Part shown: positions 1 through 7,494 of the stretch, piece after piece
Layout of the letters: each line of letters opens with the position of its first letter
How positions within the stretch are numbered: position 1 is the first letter of the stretch
Assembly (NCBI GenBank): GCA_001412365.1
Contig: LKUE01000414.1
Location: forward strand, 1 to 10,012
Reading direction: 5' to 3'
Length of the DNA: 10,012 nt
Source of the DNA: Desulfuromonas sp. SDB
GTDB taxonomy: Bacteria > SDB-A
The notes under the pieces: generated by a model
Seen by the model: only the letters and a program-made list of their open reading frames with translations
The model's database searches: none
What the model was told of the DNA's origin: nothing
Translations under genes and position numbers: made by a program

Positions 1-1
1 A

Positions 2-1018
2 GCCAATGTAAAAAAATTCCTCAATTTAGTGGAATTAAAACCAACCATGATAATTACTGCCAATCAACAATTTATCCTTGGCGATCCGGTTACCATAAAA
101 GTTTTAAAAGAATTGTCCCGGTTAGACTTCGTATATATTACTGTTGAAAACCGGGAATTCTTAAATCATGGGGGTATATATCTGGAAAATTTAATTGAAA
201 TTTTAAATCAGAACCACTGCCGGAAAATTGGCGTAGATTCATGGAATATGGAGTTGAAACTTCACGAAAAGTTCAATACCTATCCCAGTGAAAATTTAAT
301 ATCCTATTACGCAATGTTAAAAGATGATCAACAGATTAGCTTACTGAAGAAGGCTTCCGGAATATTAATTGAATGTTTTGATAAAAGTTTAAATTTTATT
401 CAGGATGGAATTACCGAGCTGGAGTTGAGAAATTTTTTTGATTTAAATATTCACAATCTTGGCGCTGATCGGTTGGGAGTTCCCACCATTATTGCATTCG
501 GACCGGAGGCTTTAGCGGTAGATCCAGTTCCCACTCAACGTTCAATCATGCCCGGGCAACTGGCTATGATTGAAATATCTGCAGGTGTGGAAACTGAAGC
601 CCCCTTAATGGGACGAACCTTTTTTTATGATAAGCCTGATTCTAAATCTGAAAAGATATTGTCTAAACTACTGAAAGTTTATCAAAAACTTCATCAGAAT
701 ATTCAGCCCGGCAAATTATCCAGTTCAGTATATGATCAGGTCTATAAAAATTTAGATAACCTTGCTCCCTATTTAAACGGTATTTGTGGCTACGGTCTGG
801 GGGCGTCCTCTGATTTTTTCTACATAGCTCCCCACAGCAATCATGTGTTCAGGTCTAAAGAAGCCTGTGTTACCTCTTTATCTCTGGGGATACCAGATTT
901 GGGAGTGATCAGATTCACCGATACCGTATTGGTGGGAGAACCCCTGGAGATTTTAACAGACTATCCCTATCAACTAATCTTGCCTGCCTCACCGGAAGCT
1001 AAGCATGAACAGAACTGA
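2..1018 (+). CDS. M24/creatinase-fold protein, probably non-catalytic, 5' end cut off by window
   Basis: The reading frame is open to the window edge (338 codons visible). A GTG at 29 could be a start but has no Shine-Dalgarno sequence, and M24 prolidase-type proteins are usually about 350-360 residues, so I treat the gene as 5' partial. Numbering from that GTG, residues about 95-135 match the linker and first helix of the pita-bread domain (KDDQQISLLKKAS, then DGITELELR), and 154-197 match the core strand region (IIAFGPEA, then GRTFF). The metal ligands that define M24 peptidases look replaced: the first Asp is Glu182, the second Asp falls at Leu193, the His of GHG is Tyr255 in GYGLG, and the last Glu is Thr297 in RFTDTV. 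Family membership is fairly secure. I infer that peptidase activity is lost and that the protein is a metal-free binding protein or acts by another chemistry. It overlaps the next gene by 14 bases. Confidence 0.75.
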   Translation, partial: ANVKKFLNLVELKPTMIITANQQFILGDPVTIKVLKELSRLDFVYITVENREFLNHGGIYLENLIEILNQNHCRKIGVDSWNMELKLHEKFNTYPSENLISYYAMLKDDQQISLLKKASGILIECFDKSLNFIQDGITELELRNFFDLNIHNLGADRLGVPTIIAFGPEALAVDPVPTQRSIMPGQLAMIEISAGVETEAPLMGRTFFYDKPDSKSEKILSKLLKVYQKLHQNIQPGKLSSSVYDQVYKNLDNLAPYLNGICGYGLGASSDFFYIAPHSNHVFRSKEACVTSLSLGIPDLGVIRFTDTVLVGEPLEILTDYPYQLILPASPEAKHEQN

Positions 1019-1550
1019 AGCAATCCAATTAATTGATAAACACATAGCTAATAAAAACCTGAAGAAACATCTTCTGGCAACTGAAGCTTGCATGAAAAAA
1101 TTAGCGGAGCACTTCGGGGAAGACACTGAACAATGGAGTATAACTGGTTTAGTTCATGATATTGACTATGAAATGACCAAAGATGATCCTTCCCTGCACG
1201 GTGAATTAGGGGGAGAGATGCTGACAAAATATCAACTTCCCCCGGATTCGATAACCGCAATAAAACTTCATGGTAAATCATCTGTTCCCCCCGGCTTATT
1301 GGCTAATTGCCTATATGCAGTTGATCCCCTTACCGGGTTAATTGTTGCCGCAGCTCTGATGCATCCTGAAAAAAAGTTAGCAAGTTTAGATTTGAAATTT
1401 ATTCAGAACAGATTCAAAGAAAAACGTTTTGCAGCAGGAGCGAATAGAGAGCAGATTCAATCAATCCAAAACACCGGTCTAGATTTAGATGATTTCATTG
1501 AATTAGCCTTATCTGCGATGACTGAAATTGCAGATGACTTAGGATTGTAA
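1005..1550 (+). CDS. HDIG-type HD-domain phosphohydrolase
   Basis: A 181-residue single-domain protein of the HD superfamily, whose members are metal-dependent phosphohydrolases. The expected metal-binding pattern is visible: His22, the His51-Asp52 pair in GLVHDIDYE, His65, His89 in KLHGK and Asp107 in YAVDPLTGL. The C-terminal half carries the features of the widespread small HDIG family (KRFAAGANRE near 140-149, then an acidic helix with LDDFIE at 161-166). The substrate is not known for this family; nucleotides or phosphorylated metabolites are possible. The ATG at 1005 lies inside the end of the M24-like gene and is preceded by GGAAG at 994-998, six bases upstream. The gene stops one base before the next start, so it is probably translated together with its neighbours. 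The protein is predicted to be soluble, with no signal peptide. Confidence 0.85.
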   Translation: MNRTEAIQLIDKHIANKNLKKHLLATEACMKKLAEHFGEDTEQWSITGLVHDIDYEMTKDDPSLHGELGGEMLTKYQLPPDSITAIKLHGKSSVPPGLLANCLYAVDPLTGLIVAAALMHPEKKLASLDLKFIQNRFKEKRFAAGANREQIQSIQNTGLDLDDFIELALSAMTEIADDLGL

Positions 1551-1551
1551 A

Positions 1552-2526
1552 ATGGATGTTCTAATCACCCGTCCCCTACCTGGAATTGCCTATGAGTTAT
1601 TGGATCAGCAAAATATCAGTTATCAGGTTTTTCCCCAGGAAGACCGGATGATAACCAAACCGGAATTATTAAGCCGGTGTAAATCAGTTAAGGGGATAAT
1701 ATCCCTGCTCACTGACCGTATTGACCAAGAGGTAATTCAAGCTGCCCCAAACTTAACTGTAATTGCAAATTATGCTGTTGGTTTCGATAATATTGATATT
1801 GCTTGTGCCACTGATCACCGGATCATGGTTACAAATACTCCCGGGGTGCTCACTGATGCCACTGCGGATTTAACTATGGCTCTGATTTTAAGCTTAATCA
1901 GAAGAATAACCCGGGCTGATAAATTTACCAGAGAAGGCAGGTTTCAGGGTTGGTCTCCCACCCTTCTCATTGGGGGAGATTTGACCGGTAAAAATTTCGG
2001 ATTAATCGGGACCGGAAGAATCGGACAGGCGGTGGCGCAAAGAATATCCGGTTTTAATGTGAATTTAATTTACAATTCCCCATCTGGGAAACCTGATTTT
2101 GAAGAACAGTACAATGCTGTATTTTTAGATTTACCGGAATTATTGAGACAAGCTGATATCATCTCAATTCATGTTCCCCTAACTGATAAAACTCATCATC
2201 TGTTAAATAAAAATAATATGAAATTGCTGAAACCTAATTGCTATATAATCAATACATCCAGAGGACCGGTAATTGATGAAGTTGAATTAGTTAAATTATT
2301 AAAACAAAATAGAATAGCGGGGGCAGCCCTGGATGTTTTTGAAAATGAGCCTAAATTAACCCCGGGGCTGGCTGACTTGGAAAATGTGATCTTAACTCCG
2401 CACATCGGAAGCGCTTCTGAATATACCAGGAATAAAATGGCTGAGATCGCAGCTACTAACATTATTCAAGCTTTATCCGGCAAAATTCCGGATAACTTAA
2501 TAAATCGAGAGGTTCTTGAAAAATGA
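1552..2526 (+). CDS. D-2-hydroxyacid dehydrogenase (glyoxylate/hydroxypyruvate reductase-like)
   Basis: A 324-residue, full-length member of the D-isomer-specific 2-hydroxyacid dehydrogenases, which interconvert 2-oxoacids and D-2-hydroxyacids using NAD(P)H. Landmarks: VGFDNID at 76-82, the dinucleotide-binding loop GTGRIG at 153-158, catalytic Arg237 in NTSRGP, Glu266 in DVFENEP and His284 in TPHIGSAS. The second Rossmann strand ends in IYNSPSGK (173-180), with no acidic residue where NAD-specific enzymes usually have Asp, so NADPH use is plausible. Overall the sequence resembles the glyoxylate/hydroxypyruvate reductase branch (GyaR/GhrB) more than phosphoglycerate or lactate dehydrogenases, but the substrate cannot be settled by eye. 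The start ATG sits two bases after the HD-protein stop codon and is preceded by AGGA at 1541-1544. The end overlaps the next gene as ATGA. Confidence 0.9.
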   Translation: MDVLITRPLPGIAYELLDQQNISYQVFPQEDRMITKPELLSRCKSVKGIISLLTDRIDQEVIQAAPNLTVIANYAVGFDNIDIACATDHRIMVTNTPGVLTDATADLTMALILSLIRRITRADKFTREGRFQGWSPTLLIGGDLTGKNFGLIGTGRIGQAVAQRISGFNVNLIYNSPSGKPDFEEQYNAVFLDLPELLRQADIISIHVPLTDKTHHLLNKNNMKLLKPNCYIINTSRGPVIDEVELVKLLKQNRIAGAALDVFENEPKLTPGLADLENVILTPHIGSASEYTRNKMAEIAATNIIQALSGKIPDNLINREVLEK

Positions 2527-2738
2527 GTATGTTTAATAAAAAGAAATCACCGTCTTCACTTCCCCCCTTACAGGAAAGGCTGCCCTTGAATAATGCCATT
2601 GCTATTGAAGCACTGGTCAATGTTCTGGAAAGAAAAAATATTTTAAATAAAAAAGAACTGCTAGAAGAAGTTAAAAAATTAGCTAAAACTGCCAAGAAAC
2701 AAACTCTTGAAAACTGGAATCAGGATACTGACCGGTAA
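2523..2738 (+). CDS. Small hypothetical protein, 71 residues
   Basis: I do not recognise this protein. It is 71 residues long and lysine-rich. It begins with a basic stretch (NKKK at 5-8) and a proline-containing segment. A predicted helical region at about 24-61 (AIAIEALVNVLERKNILNKKELLEEV and onward, described here by position) resembles short 'valley' segments seen at the end of various bacterial proteins where an ILxxxEL turn joins two helices. It is likely to be genuine: its ATG overlaps the dehydrogenase stop in an ATGA junction, GAGAGG lies at 2507-2512, and its amino-acid composition is sensible. A second ATG at 2529 is less well placed relative to that site. The last 32 bases overlap rsmD, so it may help deliver ribosomes to the weak TTG start of rsmD. 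No signal peptide or membrane segment is seen. Confidence 0.6.
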   Translation: MSMFNKKKSPSSLPPLQERLPLNNAIAIEALVNVLERKNILNKKELLEEVKKLAKTAKKQTLENWNQDTDR

Positions 2739-3249
2739 ATTCAAGGGCAGAGTGATACCAGTTAAAGGTTCTGGAATCCGTCCTGCAACCGCTATCATGA
2801 AAAAGAGAATTTTTGATATATTAAGAGACTCAGTCAAAGAAAGCCATGTACTGGATTTATTTGCAGGAACCGGCTCGTTAAGTTTTGAAGCTATCTCCCG
2901 GGGGGCGCGCAGGGCGGAACTGGTGGAACGGAATTTAACCCGGATAAATGTATTAAAATCCACAGTAGAAAAATGGGGGATAGAATCCCAAATTGATATC
3001 TATAGTTGTGATGTACTCAAATGGTTAAACAGATTTAATTGCCATGCAGATATCATCTTCGTAGATCCTCCCTATAAGTATTTATATTATGAAACTCTCT
3101 CTGAATTAATCAGCAGGAAAATGCAAAAAAAGTCTTTGATTATCTGGCATTGTTCAGATAACCTACCTGTTTTAGATTTATTTTCAGTGGTCAGGAAATT
3201 AAAACAAGGGGGAAGTACAATCTATTTATTGGAGTTGCCATCATCATGA
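2707..3249 (+). CDS. rsmD: 16S rRNA (guanine(966)-N2)-methyltransferase RsmD
   Basis: RsmD uses S-adenosylmethionine to methylate N2 of guanine 966 (E. coli numbering) in 16S rRNA during small-subunit assembly. The 180-residue length is typical. The start of the family is clear (IRILTGKFKGR at 5-15, then RPAT at 25-28). The SAM-binding motif I is DLFAGTG at 50-56, and the catalytic DPPY of N2-guanine methyltransferases is at 120-123. The usual acidic residue in the RPTxxxxRE segment is not evident here (TAIMKKRIFDIL, 28-39), a modest departure. The start is taken as TTG at 2707: no ATG or GTG lies between the upstream in-frame stop at 2680 and the conserved N-terminus, and a CTG at 2689 is the only other option. 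It overlaps the 71-residue gene by 32 bases and coaD by 4. The rsmD-coaD pairing is common in bacteria. Confidence 0.93.
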   Translation: MKTGIRILTGKFKGRVIPVKGSGIRPATAIMKKRIFDILRDSVKESHVLDLFAGTGSLSFEAISRGARRAELVERNLTRINVLKSTVEKWGIESQIDIYSCDVLKWLNRFNCHADIIFVDPPYKYLYYETLSELISRKMQKKSLIIWHCSDNLPVLDLFSVVRKLKQGGSTIYLLELPSS

Positions 3250-3728
3250 AAGCAATAAAAGCTGTATATCCGGGTACATTTGATCCAGTTACTTTTGGTC
3301 ATATGGATATAGCGGTTCGGGCGGCAAAACTATTTCAGGATTTAACTATATTAGTTGCTGTCCATCCCAGCAAAAAAGCGATGTTTTCTTCTGCTCAAAG
3401 AGTGGAGTTTTTAAAACAATCACTACAGGATGTCTCCGGGATTAAAGTTAGAGAATATCACGGTTTACTGGCAAAATATGTTGAGGAACACAGAATAAAT
3501 ACAATTATCAGGGGGCTGAGGGCGGTATCAGATTTTGAATACGAACTTTCTCTAGCTTTGATGAATAGAAGAATGAATAATGATTTAGAAACCATTTTTC
3601 TAACTCCCCGGGAGGATCTTCTATATTTAAATTCAACTATGGTGAAACAAGTGGCTGCTTTAGGAGGGGATGTCAGCCAGTGGGTTCCTCCGGTGGTAAG
3701 CCAGGCATTTACATTAATGTACCAGTAG
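3246..3728 (+). CDS. coaD: Phosphopantetheine adenylyltransferase
   Basis: CoaD catalyses the penultimate step of coenzyme A synthesis: 4'-phosphopantetheine plus ATP gives dephospho-CoA and pyrophosphate. The 160-residue length is standard for the bacterial hexameric enzyme. The nucleotidyltransferase signature is present: YPGTFDPVTFGH at 8-19, with His19 in the T/HxGH element. It is followed by RGLRAVSDFEYE at 89-100, and by NSTMVKQVA at 129-137, which stands where most homologues have SSSxVKE. The enzyme is cytoplasmic and normally essential. The ATG overlaps the rsmD stop as ATGA, with GGAG at 3231-3234, eleven bases upstream, a rather long spacing that is compatible with coupling to rsmD translation. 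A 22-base gap follows before the aminotransferase. Confidence 0.97.
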   Translation: MKAIKAVYPGTFDPVTFGHMDIAVRAAKLFQDLTILVAVHPSKKAMFSSAQRVEFLKQSLQDVSGIKVREYHGLLAKYVEEHRINTIIRGLRAVSDFEYELSLALMNRRMNNDLETIFLTPREDLLYLNSTMVKQVAALGGDVSQWVPPVVSQAFTLMYQ

Positions 3729-3736
3729 AAATATCT

Positions 3737-3745
3737 AAGGAGAGG
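3737..3745 (+). promoter_or_regulatory. Ribosome binding site of the aminotransferase gene
   Basis: AAGGAGAGG lies just before the ATG at 3751, in the 22-base gap after coaD. It is one of the two strongest Shine-Dalgarno sequences in the window and fixes the start codon of the aminotransferase. Confidence 0.85.
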
Positions 3746-3750
3746 AATAC

Positions 3751-4950
3751 ATGAAGATCAAATTAGCTAAACTTATTGATGAAATTCAACCCTCTGCAAC
3801 CATTAAACTTTCTGCCAAAGCCAAGCAGATGAAAGCTTCAGGCATTGATGTGATAAATCTGACTGCAGGGGAGCCTGATTTTGATACTCCAGATAATATA
3901 AAACAAGCAGCCCGGAAAGCATTGGAACAGGGTTTTACTCGTTACCTACCTGCGGCAGGTTTACCTGAATTGAGAAAAGCAGTAGCTGAAGCAGAATCTA
4001 AAAAGCTCAATGCATCATCTTATCAACTTGAAAATGTCGCTATTGCCAGTGGCTGCAAGCATGCAATATACAATTCACTGCTGTCAATCTGCAATCCCGG
4101 GGATGAAGTAATCATTCCTGTGCCTTATTGGGTCAGTTATCCGTATTTAGTGAAATTAGCGGGGGCAAAACCGGTCTATCTTGAAACCAAGGATCGAGGA
4201 TTTTTAGTTGATCCCCAGAGGTTATCCTCAATGATTACATCTAAAACCAAGGCGTTGTTTTTAAATTCACCCTCCAATCCGGTAGGAAATGTTTACCCCC
4301 GGGATCATCTGATTAAAATATGGGAAGTGGTTAAATCACACCCCGATTTATTTATTATTTCCGATGAAATATACGATCACATTGTTTTTGATGATTTACA
4401 GCATATTTCCATTGCCTCGGTTGATCCCCAGGCAAAGCAGAGAACTATAATTGTAAACGGAGTTTCCAAAACTTATGCCATGACCGGGTGGAGGATCGGC
4501 TGGAATGTCGCTGAATCAGATATAATTAACAATTCAGTTAAAATTCAATCCCATACCACTTCCTGCGCTTGCTCAATTTCCCAGTGGGCGGCTTTGGAGG
4601 CAGTAACCGGCAACCAGGATTGTATTAACCAGATGAGCAGTGCTTATCAAAAAAGAAAAAATCTACTGTTGAATAAACTTAAATCAATTGATCATCTGGA
4701 GGCAGCTCCCATTCAGGGTGCTTTTTTTGCCTGGCTGGATATTTCCTGGTTCTTGGAAAAATGCACCAACAGTAAAATCAAATCAGGATTGGATTTAACC
4801 GATTATCTTCTGGAGCAGAAACATTTAGCGGTGGTTCCGGGCAATGCTTTTGGTGATGACTACGCAATTAGAATCTCTTATGCAGTAAGTGAAAGTGATT
4901 TAAGCGAAGGAATAAAAAGGTTAGAACAGGGTTTAATGGAAATAACCTAG
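3751..4950 (+). CDS. PLP-dependent aminotransferase, aspartate aminotransferase type
   Basis: A 399-residue fold-type I, class I aminotransferase closest in pattern to bacterial subgroup Ib aspartate aminotransferases (AspB/AspC type), which exchange amino groups between aspartate and 2-oxoglutarate. Key elements: TAGEPDFDTP at 38-47, Tyr65 in TRYLPAAG, Asn176 in SPSNPVG, Asp205 and Tyr208 in SDEIYD, the PLP-binding Lys240 in VSKTYAMTGWRIGW, and the carboxylate-binding Arg374 in AIRISYA. The segment after the lysine reads QSHTTSCACSISQWA (266-280); most homologues have SNPxS or similar there, and the two cysteines are unusual. Prephenate or aromatic substrates cannot be excluded, as subgroup Ib enzymes vary in specificity. 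It has a strong ribosome binding site and short gaps on both sides. Aspartate produced here would feed asparagine supply for asnS, but that link is only inference. Confidence 0.9.
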   Translation: MKIKLAKLIDEIQPSATIKLSAKAKQMKASGIDVINLTAGEPDFDTPDNIKQAARKALEQGFTRYLPAAGLPELRKAVAEAESKKLNASSYQLENVAIASGCKHAIYNSLLSICNPGDEVIIPVPYWVSYPYLVKLAGAKPVYLETKDRGFLVDPQRLSSMITSKTKALFLNSPSNPVGNVYPRDHLIKIWEVVKSHPDLFIISDEIYDHIVFDDLQHISIASVDPQAKQRTIIVNGVSKTYAMTGWRIGWNVAESDIINNSVKIQSHTTSCACSISQWAALEAVTGNQDCINQMSSAYQKRKNLLLNKLKSIDHLEAAPIQGAFFAWLDISWFLEKCTNSKIKSGLDLTDYLLEQKHLAVVPGNAFGDDYAIRISYAVSESDLSEGIKRLEQGLMEIT

Positions 4951-4973
4951 TCAGAGTGGATCTGAATAAATAA

Positions 4974-5957
<984 letters not shown>

Positions 5958-5960
5958 CCC

Positions 5961-6497
5961 ATGTCAGATGATAAAAGTTATATTGAATCATCCATTACCG
6001 CCACCGGGGGTGAATTAAAATCTGATTCACTGAAAAACAGAATTGAATATGTACTGATGCACGCTCAGGGAAACAGTGTAACTGCTATAAAATCTTTAAT
6101 TGATGCATTGAAAGATGAAAGCTGGAATGTCCGGTGTACCGCTGCTGAAGAATTGGGGAAAAAGGGAGAAGCGGTGGTTCCTTATCTGCTGGAAAGTATC
6201 AAAAGCGGAATTTGGTATGTCAAGGCAGCCAGTTGTAAAGCATTGGGATTGGTGGGAATTCCTCATTCAGTTTATCATATTTATCCTTACCTTAAAGATA
6301 AAAATCAGACGCTGAGAGAAGAAGCAGACAGAGCTATATGCAATATCATTGAAACTGATCCCCAGCGGTTTGTTGATGACTATCTGGCGGTAGGGGAGCC
6401 TTCATATATAGAACACTTCATGAACTGGTTGAATAAAAACCATCAGGATCTTTACGAAGAGGTCAGCACTTATCTGCAAGAAAAACATGGCATTTAA
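5961..6497 (+). CDS. HEAT-repeat protein
   Basis: A 178-residue soluble protein built mainly from HEAT-type helical repeats, which usually form protein-binding scaffolds. Three repeat units are visible: about 41-69 (ALKDESWNVRCTAAEELGKKG), 71-100 (SIKSGIWYVKAASCKALGLVG) and 104-132 (YLKDKNQTLREEADRAICNII), each with the typical buried Ala/Leu pattern and an Arg/Lys before the second helix. The N-terminal 35 residues and the C-terminal 45 residues (rich in Tyr, His, Glu and Trp) do not fit the repeat. No enzymatic motif is seen, so the function is unknown. AGGGAGA lies just upstream of the ATG, three bases after the obg stop. The stop codon shares one base with the start of the DprA-like gene (TAATG), so the two are probably translated in a fixed ratio and may work together. 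Confidence 0.8.
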   Translation: MSDDKSYIESSITATGGELKSDSLKNRIEYVLMHAQGNSVTAIKSLIDALKDESWNVRCTAAEELGKKGEAVVPYLLESIKSGIWYVKAASCKALGLVGIPHSVYHIYPYLKDKNQTLREEADRAICNIIETDPQRFVDDYLAVGEPSYIEHFMNWLNKNHQDLYEEVSTYLQEKHGI

Positions 6498-7492
6498 TGG
6501 TTTTCAAAAAGTCAGATCATCTTCCCGATTTATCCCAGTGGAAATCAGTAATAGATAAAATTAACAAACAGGGCTGCCAACAACTTAAAACAGCCCTTGA
6601 TAAATTTCCAGATATAAAAAACCTTTCCTTCCCACAGAACATAAATATAATCTGCTATCAGCAGTCTTGCTTCCCTGAGAAGTTAAAATCATTTCCGGTA
6701 TTGTTCACCCGGGGGAAATCCATAAAGAATACAGATAAAATTGCAGCGGTAATCGGAACCCGAAACTGCACTGCTCAAGGTCGGTTAACTGCAAATAAGA
6801 TCAGTTCCATATTGACTGACTTTAAATTCAGGATCGTTTCTGATTTATCCGAAGGGATCGCCAGGATTTCCCAGCAGAACGCCTGTCAACAAGGGGGATC
6901 TAATATTGTGGTTTTCCCAGGTTCAGCAGGAGAATATTTCCCCGGCAGCAGTTTTAGTTTAGCCAATCTCATTGCGGATACAGGGACTCTGATCTGGCTG
7001 TGGCCTCCGTTTAGACTAAAAATCAAACTTTACAAATCAAACTTTCAATCGGCAAATGCGGTTATCGCAAGTTTAGCTGATGTGATTATTTTAGTTGAAG
7101 CAAGTATGAAAAGCGGTACTTATTCGGTAATAAAAGAAGGGGCGGATTTAGGAAAAGACATATTAGTTTGGTCAAAACCCCGCAAAGGTCATCAAGGTGA
7201 TCTTCCCGCTGAATTGCTTAATCAAGGATGTACAGGTTTTTACGATTATGTTGAATTGATGGATTTATTGGGGCTTCCTACCCAGGATAAAAAAAACGGC
7301 AAAGAAAATTCTTTCAGCAAGTTCACTGCTAAACAGCAACAGGTGCTGAAGTTGTTAGATGAACCAATGCCCATAAGTATATTATTGGAAAAGACAAACA
7401 TGAATATTAACGAATTGCTAAACTTGCTCATTGAGCTTGAAGTGAATGGTCATATTCAGAGAATTGAAGGCGGGATGATTCAAAGGAATTAG
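6497..7492 (+). CDS. Divergent DprA/Smf-like DNA-processing protein
   Basis: DprA binds single-stranded DNA and loads RecA during natural transformation, and also occurs in bacteria not known to be competent. This 331-residue protein has the DprA order: an N-terminal region, PVLFTRG at 67-73, AVIGTRN at 84-90 (the VGxR element of the Rossmann-like core), VVFPGSAGEYFPG at 138-150, VEASMKSGT at 200-208, and a C-terminal winged-helix region at about 276-331. Several signature sites are changed: VSGLARGIDxxAH reads VSDLSEGIARISQQN (114-128), and the FPxRNR element reads NFQSANAVIAS (182-192), so both arginines are gone. I infer weakened or altered DNA binding. The assignment rests on domain order and partial motifs. 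There is no good Shine-Dalgarno sequence; the TAATG junction suggests reinitiation after the HEAT-repeat gene. Confidence 0.75.
   Translation: MVFKKSDHLPDLSQWKSVIDKINKQGCQQLKTALDKFPDIKNLSFPQNINIICYQQSCFPEKLKSFPVLFTRGKSIKNTDKIAAVIGTRNCTAQGRLTANKISSILTDFKFRIVSDLSEGIARISQQNACQQGGSNIVVFPGSAGEYFPGSSFSLANLIADTGTLIWLWPPFRLKIKLYKSNFQSANAVIASLADVIILVEASMKSGTYSVIKEGADLGKDILVWSKPRKGHQGDLPAELLNQGCTGFYDYVELMDLLGLPTQDKKNGKENSFSKFTAKQQQVLKLLDEPMPISILLEKTNMNINELLNLLIELEVNGHIQRIEGGMIQRN
7482..7488 (+). promoter_or_regulatory. Ribosome binding site of the LarA-like gene
   Basis: AAAGGAA overlaps the last codons of the DprA-like gene and sits six bases before the ATG at 7495. It supports that start, which lies two bases after the upstream stop codon. 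Confidence 0.7.
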
Positions 7493-7494
7493 AG

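Noticed and set aside
29-31. GTG as the true start of the M24-like gene
   Set aside because: There is no ribosome binding site before it, the frame stays open to the window edge, and the protein would be short for its family at the N-terminus.
6115-6315. Second + strand frame of 66 codons within the HEAT-repeat gene
   Set aside because: It is an out-of-frame reading of a gene with clear HEAT repeats and a good start; nothing suggests a frameshift.
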